Assembly (NCBI RefSeq): GCF_003597395.2
Contig: NC_133770.1
Span: 77,683,013 to 77,747,012, forward strand
Direction of reading: 5' to 3'
From: Chelonoidis abingdonii
Taxonomy: Eukaryota; Chordata; Testudines; Testudinidae
DNA: 64,000 nt
A program made the translations under genes and the position numbers. Below are positions 47,968 to 58,830 of this stretch, piece by piece (positions within the stretch are counted from its first letter, which is position 1; every line of letters starts with the position of its first letter). The notes under the pieces were generated by a model. That model was given only the letters and a program-made list of their open reading frames with translations. It did no database searches and was not told the DNA's origin.

Positions 47968-50418
47968 GTGCCGGGGCCCATGCCCGGTTCACCGGGTTTC
48001 AAACCGTGCTCGGCTTGTTGCAAGCCGATGCTGACAGGAGATCCTCACAACTCCTGCCTTAAGTGCCTGGGGGAATCCCACCTAGCAGACAAGTGCTGCA
48101 TCTGCAAGGCCTTCAAACCACGGACGAAAAAGGAGCGGGACTTTCGTCTCAAACAGCTCCTGATGGAGGCAGCTCTTACTCCTCTGCCCTCGGCACTGAG
48201 TGCCGGACAGTCCGCACTGGGGAGAAGTGCATCTTCAGCACCGGAGCGTACCGGCACCGCGAAGGCCCCTCAGCACCAACTGTCGCCGGCCCAGAAGCCT
48301 GCCCAGCACTGCTCTCTCTCCCCGCTAGTCAAGAAGCACAAGACTCCTGCGACTCCCGTGCCTACGTTGCAGTCAGAGCACCCACCTAAGTCGGACCACC
48401 CGGCACCAACAACTGCCGCGGCACCGACAACTTCAGCGCTGTTGATTCCGGCCTTGCAGGAGCCGTCAAGCATGGTGCCTGACAGCTCCCCAGCACACGC
48501 CGTGGTTGAGCTTATTGTTCCCTCCTCACCAGAGACATTCTCTACGGCAAGAGAGCTGATTGTCCTAACAGAGTCTGCGCTGCCTCAACGCCCGGCACCG
48601 CAGATGCGGGTTATCCAATCAGTAGGCATGCCTGCCCTGCTGAGACCATCCTCAGTCGGCACCGCTGAAAGGCACCTGTCATGATCGAGGTCCCGCCGGC
48701 GTTCTCAATCTCGTCACCAATCCCGGTCCTGACGCCGCTCGCAGTCCCAGTACCGCTTTCCATCTCAGTACCGGTCGTACTTGTGGCACCGTTCAAGATC
48801 CTGCTCGCTGACCCGATACTCTCAGCACCGATCCAGCTCCCGGCACCGTTCAAGGCACTGCACCTCTCGCAGCCGCTCTCGACATCGAGCTTCGAGGTCC
48901 CGGTCGACCTCCTGGCACCGCTCCGGTCGCAGGTCCCAGTCTCATTCCCAGTACCAGTACAGCACCTGGTACCATTCTCTGGTGCCGCGTGGAGACGGAT
49001 CAACCAGACACAGAGACCCTTCCCAAGTGGTTTCAGCTGCTCCGTGGCCGTCTCACCATACATCTGTATCATCACACATGGACAGTGCTTCCTACGCACA
49101 GGACCATGATTTGGAGACACACAGCCAAGTCTTCCAAGAGACCCACGGCCCAGACCAGGAACCTCATCAGTGGTCCTTCTGGACACCTTGGGGATATCAC
49201 TAAGCCCAAGGTGAACCTGCAGTGACATCACGCTCCCTTCCATCGGAACACCGGGTGCCAGAGGCCACTGTCAGCCACCCCCCTCCTGAGGGTACGGAGG
49301 AAGCTTCCATCCACGCACCAGATCCTCAGGTCCCACCGGTTCCTGACGTCCCCCATGATCAGGAGACCATACAGGACCCACTCGTCCTGAGCCTTTCATC
49401 TTCCTTTTCGCCAGATGAAGCGGTAGTGGGGACATCCTCATCGGGCCTGCCTTCAATTGACCTCAGGGCACACCAGGACCTCCTGAGGCGCGTCGCCCTG
49501 AATATAAACCTGCAGGTGGAGGAGGTTCCAGAGGTTGAGGACCCAGTGGTAGATATATTGTCGGCGGATGCACCAACTCGAGTGGCCTTACCGTTCATTT
49601 GATCGATTCAAGCTAAGGCAGATACCATCTGGCAGTCCCCAGCACCTATTCCGCCCACGGCCAGAGGAGTTGAATGGAAGTACATGGTGCCCTCTAAGGG
49701 GTACGAGTACTTATACGTGCACCCTCCTCCCTGCTCACTGGTCGTACAGTCTGTAAATGAACGGGAGCGCCATGGCCAGCAAGCCCCTGCCCCAAAGTCT
49801 AAGGAGGCTAGGCGCATGGTTTTGTTGGGCCGTAAAATCTACTCCACGGGTGGCCTCCAACTCAGGGTGGTGAACCAGCGAGTCCTACTTAGCAGGTGTA
49901 ATTACAACACCTGGGAAGTGGTAGGGAAATTCACAGAGCTGGTCCTGCAAGACTCCCTCCAAGAATTTATGGCACTATTGGAGGAAGGAAAGAAGGTGGT
50001 GAGAACTTCTCTCCAGGCCTCGCTGGACGCTGCCTATTCGGCAGCCAGAACTGTGGCCTCTGGAATCACCATGAGGCGTACATCATGGCTTCAGGTGTCA
50101 GGCCTGCCACCTGAACTTCAGCACACTATCCAAGACTTGCCATTCGATGGCCAGGGTCTATTCTCCGAGAAGATGGACCCTAGGCTACAGAGTCTGAAAG
50201 ATATTCGGGTGATTATGCGTTCGCTCGGGATGCATACACCACAGACTCAATGAAGATCCTTCCGCACCCATCCTCAACACCCTTACCCCCTGCCTAGACC
50301 AAGACAGGACTTTGGCAGGAGGCGAGGTCAGGGCAACCGCAGACAACAGTCTGGACCTCAAGGGGGTCAGAATAACAGTCCCTCCAAGCCGACGACGGGA
50401 TCCAAACCGAACTTTTGA
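47968..50418 (+). pseudogene. DIRS gag-like frame with five in-frame stops
   Basis: One reading frame of 817 codons runs from ATG 47968 to TGA 50416-50418 without a frameshift. It is cut by TGA 48682, TGA 48730, TAA 49201, TGA 49600 and TGA 50251. The N-terminus has a Cys/His cluster (C14, C17, C18, C30, C33, H38, C43, C44, C46), a probable zinc-binding nucleic-acid domain. A long Ser/Arg-rich stretch follows (about 48680-48970), then a conserved-looking segment from 49684, and an Arg/Gln/Gly-rich tail at 50300-50360. Several stops sit where CGA or CAA would give Arg or Gln, consistent with C-to-T decay. The tail overlaps the start of pol. Confidence 0.8.
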
Positions 50419-52339
50419 ACGTTCGCCCGAGAGCGGTGTACCAGTTGTCTCCCAGGATCCTTTTCAGTTTTACAACCGCCTTTCCCCTTTCCTTCCTGCG
50501 TGGACCCAATTAACCTCAGATCGTTGGGTCCTACGCACGGTAGAATTCGGATACCACCTCCAGTTTATTTCACTCCCTCCCTCCCATCCCCCCTCCTCGT
50601 CCCTCTTCAGGGACCCCTCTCACGAGCAATTCCTCTTGCAAGAGGTACGGACGCTCCTTGCCATGGGAGCTATAGAGGAGGTACCGAAGGACTTAAGGGG
50701 CAAGGGGTTCTATTCCTGGTATTTCCTAATCCCCAAGGCGAAAGGAGGCCTCAGGCCTATCCTAGATCTGCGAGGACTAAACAAGTTCATGAAAAAGTTG
50801 AAGTTCCGCATGGTATCCCTGGGGACCATCATCCCATCCTTGGATCCCGGAGACTGGTATGCCGCCCTTGACATGAAGGACGCATATTTCCACATTGCCA
50901 TTTACCCTCCACACAGACGGTACCTCCTGTTTGTGGTCAACCATCAGCATTTTCAGTTTACGGTCCTTCCATTTGGCCTCTCTGCAGCCCCTCGGGTATT
51001 CACGAAGTGCATGGCTGTAGTCGCAGCCTCCCTCCGTCATCATCGAATACATGTCTTCCCGTACCTTGACGATTGGCTCATTTGGGGAACCTCCGAGGCC
51101 CAAGTCACCAGTCATGTGGGCGTCATCAAGGTCCTCTTCATGCGACTAGGCCTGATGATCAACCTAGAGAAATCTACTCTAGTGCCCACACAAAGAATAG
51201 AGTTCATTGGGGCCATCCTGGACTCCAATCTCCCAAGGGCCAGTTTACCACGACCCCGATTTCAGGCAATAGTATCCATTATACAAAGCCTTCAATACTT
51301 CCCGACCACTTTGGCTCGCACTTGTCTCAGCCTCCTCGGTCACATGGCTGCCTGCACTTTCATGACCAAGCACGCCAGACTATGTCTGCGTCCTCTTCAA
51401 ACTTGGCTCGCCTCGGTTTACCGCCCAGGCAGGGACGCCATAGACATGGTAGTCACCATTCCCCTGAGCATCCTAGGCTCCCTCGACTGGTGGCTGATGC
51501 CCTCCCTGGTGTGTGCAGGACTGCCGTTCCACCCGCCACAACCCTCCATGTCTCTGACTATGGACATGTCATCTCTCGGCTGGGGTGCTCACCTCGGACA
51601 TCTTCACACTCAAGGCCTTTGGTCGTCTCAGGAGCTGGCGTTACACATAAATGTTCGAGAACTAAGAGCAGTCCGCCTGGCGTGCCAGGCGTTCCAGCAA
51701 CATCTACAGGGCCATTGTGTCTCAGTGTTTACAGACAACACAGCGGCCATGTACTACATAAACAAGCAGGGAGGAACGAGATCCTCCCCCCTTTATCGGG
51801 AGGCGATCCAACTATGGGACTTTTGCATAGCCCACTCGATAGACCTGGTAGCGTCCTTTCTCCCAGGAGTTCAGAACACTCTGGCAGATCAACTCAGCAG
51901 ATCCTTCCTGTCTCACGAGTGGTCGATTCGTCCGGACATTATACATTCTGTTTTCCGGAAGTGGGGATTTCCCCACATAGACCTCTTCGCTTCCCGTGAG
52001 AACAGGAAATGCCAGAGATACTGCTCCTTCCAAGGTCTCTCCCCGGGTTTGATCTTGGATGCCTTCCTGATTCCGTGGAAGAGCCAACTACTTTATGCCT
52101 TTCCACCATTCCCGTTGGTTCACAAGGTCCTACTAAAGCTCCTCAGAGACAGAGCTCGCCTGATTATGATTGCCCCTGTGTGGCCCAGGCAACACTGGTA
52201 CACCATGTTGCTCGACCTCTCGATAGCCAACCCAATCACCCTGTCTCTTCATCCAGACCTCATAACTCAGGAGCACGGCAGACTTCACCACCCAGACCTG
52301 CAGTCCCTTCACCTCACGGCATGGCTGCTGCGTGGTTAA
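50312..52339 (+). CDS. DIRS pol: RT, RNase H, methyltransferase-like
   Basis: An open frame of 675 codons, with no ATG near its start (the first possible start is TTG, 50312), overlaps gag in another frame, so it was probably expressed by frameshifting or as a fusion. RT motif A is LDMKDAYFH (residues 186-194), motif B LPFGLSAAPRVF (219-230) and motif C YLDDWL (251-256, at 51062), all intact. RNase H shows D418, E450, D475 (FTDNT) and D526 (LADQLS). Residues 557-625 (DLFASREN, DAFLIPW, APVWP) match the methyltransferase-like domain of DIRS elements. In the element's cycle the RT copies RNA to DNA and RNase H removes the template. The frame ends LTAWLL-RG and TAA, a natural stop. Confidence 0.9.
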   Translation: MAGGEVRATADNSLDLKGVRITVPPSRRRDPNRTFERSPESGVPVVSQDPFQFYNRLSPFLPAWTQLTSDRWVLRTVEFGYHLQFISLPPSHPPSSSLFRDPSHEQFLLQEVRTLLAMGAIEEVPKDLRGKGFYSWYFLIPKAKGGLRPILDLRGLNKFMKKLKFRMVSLGTIIPSLDPGDWYAALDMKDAYFHIAIYPPHRRYLLFVVNHQHFQFTVLPFGLSAAPRVFTKCMAVVAASLRHHRIHVFPYLDDWLIWGTSEAQVTSHVGVIKVLFMRLGLMINLEKSTLVPTQRIEFIGAILDSNLPRASLPRPRFQAIVSIIQSLQYFPTTLARTCLSLLGHMAACTFMTKHARLCLRPLQTWLASVYRPGRDAIDMVVTIPLSILGSLDWWLMPSLVCAGLPFHPPQPSMSLTMDMSSLGWGAHLGHLHTQGLWSSQELALHINVRELRAVRLACQAFQQHLQGHCVSVFTDNTAAMYYINKQGGTRSSPLYREAIQLWDFCIAHSIDLVASFLPGVQNTLADQLSRSFLSHEWSIRPDIIHSVFRKWGFPHIDLFASRENRKCQRYCSFQGLSPGLILDAFLIPWKSQLLYAFPPFPLVHKVLLKLLRDRARLIMIAPVWPRQHWYTMLLDLSIANPITLSLHPDLITQEHGRLHHPDLQSLHLTAWLLRG

Positions 52340-52344
52340 CCTAG

Positions 52345-53420
52345 TCAGAGTTATGTTGCTCTGCCCCAGTGCAACAAGTACTTCTGGGTAGCAGAAAACC
52401 TGCCACTCGGTCTACGTAGCTGGCCAAGTAGAAGCGTTTCTCCTGCTGGTGCGAAATGCAAAATGTTACTCCCACCGAAGTCTCGATCCCCACCATCCTG
52501 GACTACCTCTGGTCTCTCAAACAGCAGGTCCTAAGCGATGTCATCCTGTTAGATGCACTTGGCAGCCATTTCTACCTTCCACCCAGGAGAGTTGGCTACT
52601 CTGTGTTTCACACCCTAATGGTTTCCAGGTCCTCAAGGGCTTGAAGCGCCTATACCCCCAAGTACGCCGCCCTGCCCCTGCCTGGGACTCAACCTAGTCT
52701 TAACCAGACTTATTCTCCACCATTCGAGCAGTGGCAAACTTGCTCGCTGCTATACCTGTCCTGGAAGACAGTTTTCCTCGTAGCCATTACATGGCCAGAC
52801 GAGTCTCCGAGCTTGGTGCTCACAGTGGACCCACCGTATACATGTGTTCACAAGGGACAAGGTGCAGTTGCGACCACACCAGCGTTCCTCCCTAAAGTGT
52901 ATCGGCCTCATCATCAGACATCTTCCTTCCAGGTTCTTCCGGAAGCCGCAGTCATCCACATGGGAACAACATTGCACTCCCTATTCCGATAGGGCGCTCA
53001 CATTTTATATCAAACGGGTGAAGCCCTTTCGTAAATCCCCAACTCTTCATTCAGTGGCAGACCGAATGAAGGGCCTACCTGTCTCCTCCCAGAGGGATTC
53101 CTCTTAGGGATGGCATGCATCCACACTTCTAGACTTGGCTCATGTCCCTTGCCATCTCACCGCACATTCTCATGCTCAGGCTTCACCGGGTGCCTTCCTG
53201 GCCCATGTTCCAATCCAGGAAAATATTTGCGCACTACCTGGTCCTCGTCCACCCTTTTGTTTGCATTATGGCTCTGGTTCAACAGTCTAGAGATGATGCA
53301 ACTTTGGCTCACAGTCTTGCATTCTTGCACATCTCACCTCGACTCCACCGCCTAGTAAGCTTGGGAACACCTAATTGGAATCGATATGAGCAATCACTCG
53401 AAGAAAGAAATGACTGTTAC
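52345..53420 (+). pseudogene. DIRS tyrosine recombinase pseudogene
   Basis: Tyrosine recombinases integrate the circular DIRS intermediate. The region keeps family-like pieces in three frames: 52456-52640 (TPTEVSIPTILDYLWSLKQQ), 52600-52697 (LKGLKRLYPQVRR), an Arg box near 52794 (ARRVSELGA), 52991-53040 (RALTFYIKRVKPFRK), and a His-containing segment near 53155-53210 (AHSHAQAS), where the expected H-x-x-R seems altered. At least three frameshifts separate the pieces. The enzyme cannot be made from this copy. Confidence 0.75.
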
Positions 53421-53470
53421 TCACCTTTGTAACTGTTGTCTTCGAGATGTGTGCTCATAAATCCATTCAA
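53372..53470 (+). repeat. DIRS internal complementary region
   Basis: The left part (ggaatcgatatgagcaatc, then cgaagaa) is complementary to the left terminal repeat. The right part (actcacctttgtaactg, then cttcgagatgtg) is complementary to the right terminus at about 53671-53708. This bridging sequence is a hallmark of DIRS elements and templates circle closure. Confidence 0.8.
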
Positions 53471-53500
53471 ACCGCCCTCCTTCCCCACTGTAGGAGTAGC

Positions 53501-53708
53501 CGGCAAGAAGGAACTGAGGGGCGGTTGGGTCGGCAGGGGTATATATCCGGCGCCATGGCAGCACCACTCCAGGGGGCACCCAGCCGACCCACTGAGTGTT
53601 GCTAGGGTAAAAATCTTCCGACGAATGTGCACGCGGCATGCCCACACCTAATTGGAATGGATATGAGCAACACATCTCGAAGAACAGCAGTTACAAAGGT
53701 GAGTAACC
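53501..53708 (-). repeat. DIRS right inverted terminal repeat
   Basis: It is complementary to 47591-47778, with a terminal extension ending agttacaaaggtgagtaac. It includes a tatata box at 53539-53546. Confidence 0.9.
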
Positions 53709-53843
53709 ATCTTTTCTTCTACAACAGAGGTGTCCTAGAATTTTCAAAAAGACCTGTTTTAGTGTGCTGTGTAAGAAGTAGGTGGTATTATTACTATTTG
53801 GATGATGATGGCAACACAGATTTTAAAAGCATGTTATAGTACT

Positions 53844-54605
53844 TGTCACAGTTTCTGGGTAACTGCACCTGTATTCTTCCTCCATTGTCCTTCAAGGGCA
53901 CCCACTTAATGTTTCCAGCTCCTTGCTGTCACCTCTCCTGTGCAAAAACCTCTCTCTCTCTCCTCCCCGCCCCCACAACCAAGCATTTTTAGGTTGCCCA
54001 GCTCTCTGCCTTACACTGTGGTATCCCCAGCAAACCCAGTCTGCCTAAAGAGCAGTGCCTATGCTTTGCTTTTTCTCCAAGGGCTGTGAACAGTATATCA
54101 CCAGCAGAAACAACTTACCACACAGCTCTTTCTAAGCAAGCACATTTATTCTTAAGGTAAAAGGATTTCAGAGAAAACATATAAAACAATAAACAGATTT
54201 AAACACATACTAAACATACCAGGAATCGTGTATGGGGCCTTGTAGGTAAAAGTCTTTTCAACCCCTCTACAAGGTTTGGGGCCCGCATTGAACCGAAGGT
54301 CATAGCCATTTGCTGGGTCAGAAAGAAGGCCTGTGTCAGTTCAATCTCATCCTTTTATACTAACAGCCCTTTCTTTGTCTCTTATTCTCTGGAAAACCCA
54401 TCTTGAACAAGTATATGCAAACCACTCCATGGAGTGGTACCTCCGTAGAGTAGTTTAGTTTCATTGACTTGCCATAATCACCACACACTGTTTTTAGTTC
54501 CTTAAGGAGATGCACTAACCCTTCCCATGGAGTAGAACACAATCAGACATAAACCATTCATAGATTTAATACAATATGCTCCTCTAATACATTACATCAG
54601 TCACA
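53844..54605 (-). mobile_element. Solo LTR, antisense
   Basis: The 762-bp unit starts TGTCACAG, ends AGTCACA, and is flanked by the 5-bp direct repeat gtact (53839-53843 and 54606-54610). On the minus strand an AATAAA signal (complement at 54145-54150) precedes the 3' end, giving an antisense orientation. No coding content was found. Confidence 0.85.
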
Positions 54606-54610
54606 GTACT

Positions 54611-57029
54611 TTATAATGGAAACACATGTTTAACAGTATATAGTGAAGCATATGGCTGATATATTGATTCTTATCAGTGTGAATAAAATTTATAGTCTAC
54701 TGTCATTTCTGAGAACTGAGCATTTTAGGACTGATTCTGAAGTCCTTACATGCCTATAATCCTCACATAGGTCATCATAAAAATGATCATGCTAGTAAGC
54801 TGTTAACAGAAAAAAATAGTTTTACGTGGATTTGATCAGCTAGGTACTATGTAGCATATACTTAGTATTTGTGCCTGTATATAATATCAAAGGAATTTTA
54901 TTGACTGTATTCACAATAATTAATGTAGAACCTTTTTTTTTTTTTAAAGTCTTTTGGCATCTGAATATTTAAGTTAGCTATGCATTTTTATTGACTATAT
55001 CCTGGCTCATTGATTTTACTATTTCAGAGCTTAATTCAGCTCTTCTCTGTATTCAGAATGAATAGCTAGTATCCATTTAGAATGTTGTGTTGCACATTTT
55101 GCTCCAAAACAAAGATATTGAATTATATTTGTTATTGCATACATTTTGAAGGTGGGTTAGATCTGCTCTGGATGTGTCCCCCCCGTCTCATTCTTTGATA
55201 GTTTTTTTTTAATAAAGCAATATTTGTACATGGATATTAAAGAAATAAAACCCACCAAAAACAACCAGTTATTCTTGGGAATATTGTTGATGCTTCTCTA
55301 CTTCATTCATGGCAGAACAAGTAAACCCACCAGATATTTTTGAATAGAGATTGTCATATAGTGGCAAGTTCTCCTAGGTCCTAATCCAAACCCCGTTGAA
55401 ATCAGTCTTTCCATTAACTTCAATGGACATTGGATCAGGCCTTTAGGAACTCATCCAATTCATACTTAGCAGTGGAAAGATTCTGTTGATGTCAGTGATA
55501 AGATTCTTCCACTGGTGCAATATTAGTAGCATGACTGAACAGAATTTACCTCATACATTTAATAGGTGGTTTTCATAAATTATATTTAAGAAACTCAATG
55601 GACGAAATCCTGGCCCCACTGAAATCAATGGCAAAACTCCCATTGACCTCCATGGAGTTGGGATATGTATATGAAAGTACAGCAAAATCACTATATCTTG
55701 AATTGTTTTCCTGGAGGAAAACAAAAAAAGATGGATGTCTATTTAATTTCCTTAATTTTCCAAGGCAATTTTCTTGCCTGGTAGCAAAAGGTTAATTTGT
55801 ACTTTTCAGTAATTATCACCTGGGGTGACACCTTCAAACACTGAAGGAAATAAACAGGTGGAGTTAATTAGCTTCAAATAATTTACATGTTCATTATATT
55901 TCCTGCAATGGGTTTCAGTTTTTTTCAGTAGTAGAAAAGGGAACAGTTCAGTGCCATCTGTAATCTTGAAATGGTTTCATAGTCCCTGGATAATTGTCAG
56001 CATTTTCAATGGATAGTATTCTATAAAGTGCTTGATAACTATATTGTAAGCAGTGGTATCCTTCATAAATGATCAATGCTCATACAGTGGTCAGGATTTT
56101 AAATATAGAAACGTCATAGGACCGAACCCTACACATGGTATAAGGTCCTAGAAAAGGTGGGGAGACAAAGGCAACCTTAAACCATCTTTGGGGCTTCCTA
56201 ATTCTGGGACTGGCACAATTAAGAGCAGCTCTGGAGTTTGCTTTTTCTTACATCCTACTTTTGTTTGCTTTTTCCTGCTTATATCACCCTTCTGCCTTCT
56301 CAGCATATAACTTACACTTATTTGACACACCCAGTGTAAATGCCAAATGAGTACACTTTTCCACATACACCTGTTTTTCTGAACAACCTTATGGCCAGCA
56401 TTTTTTGTCACTGTGGAATTTGCACTATATTGAAAAAAAAAAGTAAACTTTGACACAGACAAAAATTCAAAATATATATTAGCCTTATAAAGAGAAAGAC
56501 ATAAAACTGTGGTTCACATACCAATTGTAAGAATTTTGGGCATGCTAGCAAGTTAACTGTGTTAGCAATAGATGGTAGCATTCTAACTGGCAACTTGTCA
56601 GCATTCCAAATTTCTACCCACTAAGCAATTAAACCATAGTAGTCTTTAGCGGATTCTGCATGCAAATGTACTCTCTTGAATATTAGTTTTTAATAAGTTT
56701 TTAAAATAGTAACTAAAATGTATTTTGATGATAGAAGTAAATTTGTGACACCATCTTTTCTGTTTAACTCCCAACCCCAATTTTAATTTCACTTCCATGT
56801 ACAGCTGGCTGCAAATGTCATCAGCATTACTAACAATATTAACAAGGACTTTTTATTTTTTGGAATTTGAGACACATCAGCTAATTTCTCCAAGTTGTTC
56901 CTGCCTTCAAGGCCATATGTAACAGAAAAGAAGTTCACCTCTTTTATGTCTTTCACCTTCCCAAAAACATGTAATAATCTAATAAGCAATAAAGAAATTT
57001 CTGCTTGATGAAACTGACCTAGCCAAGGA
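54611..57029. other. Unassigned AT-rich sequence with two palindromic repeats
   Basis: No gene was found. Short palindromic repeats of the 12208 family lie at 55379-55442 and 55603-55660. Poly-T and poly-A runs are frequent. Confidence 0.4.
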
Positions 57030-57852
57030 ACCTCAGTGTCTGATCTGTTATGCCTAAGTGAGGTGACTGAAAAAATGGCAAAAGGCCAACTCCAACAAAA
57101 GTTGACCTTTGTCAATATCTCGGTCTCCTCCCAATTAAATTTGAAAGCAGGATACAGCACAGAGATTACTTTAGTGATGATGATGGAGTCATAGCCTATG
57201 GAAAGTTTTCTCTACTTATTTCTAGTCTTGTCTAGAGTATTTGACATTGTGAATGACATGTTATGGCCAATCTGGCCTGAAGGTCTTGCAAAGATATATG
57301 CAAATATATTGACAGAGATCAATCCTCTCACATTGAACTCAGAAAAGTGTACTAGGTATCTGCACATCTGCCATCTGTGCTCTCCCTTGTGGAGACCTGT
57401 AAGGCTCCTTCCTCTCCTCCATCTTTATAAACCTTTTGGTGTAGATTTTAATGATATCAGGGACACCGAAGTGTGCCTCTCCTTCCTATCAAATGCAAAA
57501 AAATTCAACTATTCCCATGCCTAATTGAAATAATTCATGGATAAAGAATAGCTGGCTGAAACAGAACCCTAGCAAGACAAAAGTGTTGCTGATGGGAAGA
57601 GGCAAATGCTTTGAAGACTAGATAGCACTATATCACCACCTATCATGGAGGGAAGCAGCCCAAGTGTTATCAAAGTGTGGATGCAGCCTCAGGATTCTTT
57701 TGGATTCCTGATTGATAATGGATAAGTAATTAGTGATGACAATCAGAATCCTTTCTTCCCGCTACATGGCTGTCTCGGAAGCTGTCCTCTTTTGAACAGA
57801 TAGTTTGCAACAAAATGGTCCACAACAGCATGGCCTCCAGGTTGGATTATGC

Positions 57853-58623
57853 TGTAGTAAGTGAAGGCCCTGATAAAGGACCAGTATGAGGCCTGAGGCC
57901 CGAACTAAAGTAATAGTTAAGACTTTGCTAACATAAAGCAAAGTTAAGCTGTGAGCCAGAGGCAGGCTCTGCTCACAGAAGCTGGCAAGGAAAGGGCTGA
58001 TGCTGCAAGAAGATACGTACCTAAAAGGTACTGAACACTAGAGATCAGAACATTCACATACTTGCACATTCCATACAGATAACAAGGAACAGGCCGACCC
58101 ATCCCAATGACAGGGCAAAAGAAGGTAATATGATGGATAGAGTTGTTTGTTCAAACCAACATGAACAAGTGAGAGGCGGCACCTTGCTACGTAGAGGGGT
58201 TGTACCTTGTTACGTGGAGAGGGTTGCACCTCAATACGTCAGGAGTGATGTGTAACTTGATTGTACCTGTGTATAATCATCCCTGGGGCGATGTCTTTGT
58301 CCGGTCTAGGGGGCAGTGGAAAGTCCGCCACTAACTGAGCGAGTCCATTGAGTGGGGACACTCTCTCGTAGTATGCCCAGTAGACTAAGTAATCTACGGG
58401 GAACTGCAATTGTGTCCATACGGCAATAAACCTGGCCGACGTGCCTTCGTACCTTACTAGATTCTATGGTTATTGGGATTCTCTTCGGGTCTGCTGTGTC
58501 AGCTTATCTGCGCAGAGCTGGGGCAGCACACAGAGGGAACACACGCACGCAGCCAAGTGATACCAACAAGGAGAGAGCAGAGCACCACACCGGTAGCATC
58601 TGACAACACACCTCTTGACAACA
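57853..58623 (+). mobile_element. Solo LTR with TATA box and poly(A) signal
   Basis: The 771-bp unit begins TGTAGTAAG and ends TTGACAACA, flanked by the 5-bp direct repeat tatgc (57848-57852 and 58624-58628). Promoter-like parts are in order: three ~24-bp repeats at 58180-58250, a TATA-like gtataatc at 58271-58278, and aataaa at 58425-58430. Removing it rejoins the LINE codons around SRLDYA. No internal genes remain. Confidence 0.8.
58180..58250 (+). promoter_or_regulatory. Three ACGT-core repeats upstream of the LTR TATA box
   Basis: Three consecutive ~24-bp units (58180-58202, 58203-58226, 58227-58250) each contain an ACGT core: ctacgtag, ttacgtgg and atacgtca. ACGT cores are bZIP/CREB-type binding sites, so this resembles a U3 enhancer. 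Confidence 0.55.
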
Positions 58624-58830
58624 TATGCCTTGGATTGAATATGCAAACCCTGAAAAAACTCCATCTGGTTCAAAACAGAGCAATCTGCCTGTTTAAGAAA
58701 CGTAGAAGCGTACACATCACCTTTATGCTCTGGTAACTGCATTGACTCCACACTGGAAACCTGATAAAGTTCTATATTGTGCACCTACTCTCCAAAGTTT
58801 CCCAAGAGCTAGTACCGAGGGGCAGTCTCT

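Larger units (their letters stand above)
47590..53708 (+). mobile_element. DIRS-type YR retrotransposon, nearly full length
   Basis: DIRS elements replicate through a circular DNA intermediate that a tyrosine recombinase integrates without target duplication. This copy has all the expected parts in order: left inverted terminal repeat (47591-47778), gag frame, pol (RT, RNase H, methyltransferase-like), recombinase region, internal complementary region (53372-53470) and right inverted repeat (53501-53708). No target duplication is visible, as expected. The element is about 6.1 kb. The pol frame is open, but gag has five stops and the recombinase has several frameshifts, so it is not autonomous. 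It is much younger than the relic at 5512-7975. Confidence 0.9.
57030..58830 (+). pseudogene. L2-like LINE reverse transcriptase relic
   Basis: Decayed non-LTR reverse transcriptase words appear in order: EKMAKGQLQQKL (about 57070), KAGYSTEITLV (about 57147), VFDIVNDML (about 57235, for AFDTVDH), DIRDTEVCLSF (about 57455, in place of the YADDT box), SRLDYA (about 57840), and LKKLHLVQNRAICL after the inserted LTR (about 58650). The order and spacing fit the L2/CR1 group. The catalytic Asp pair is lost and frames shift repeatedly. It is split by the LTR at 57853-58623. Confidence 0.65.

Noticed and set aside
48611..49243. 210-codon minus-strand frame
   Set aside because: It is antisense to the Ser/Arg-rich part of gag and its composition mirrors that repeat.
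51073..51999. 308-codon frame overlapping DIRS pol
   Set aside because: The RT and RNase H motifs are in the other frame. This is an out-of-frame shadow in a stop-poor coding region.
58470..58784. Open frames on both strands at the end of the LTR
   Set aside because: They span the LTR-LINE junction and therefore join unrelated sequences.
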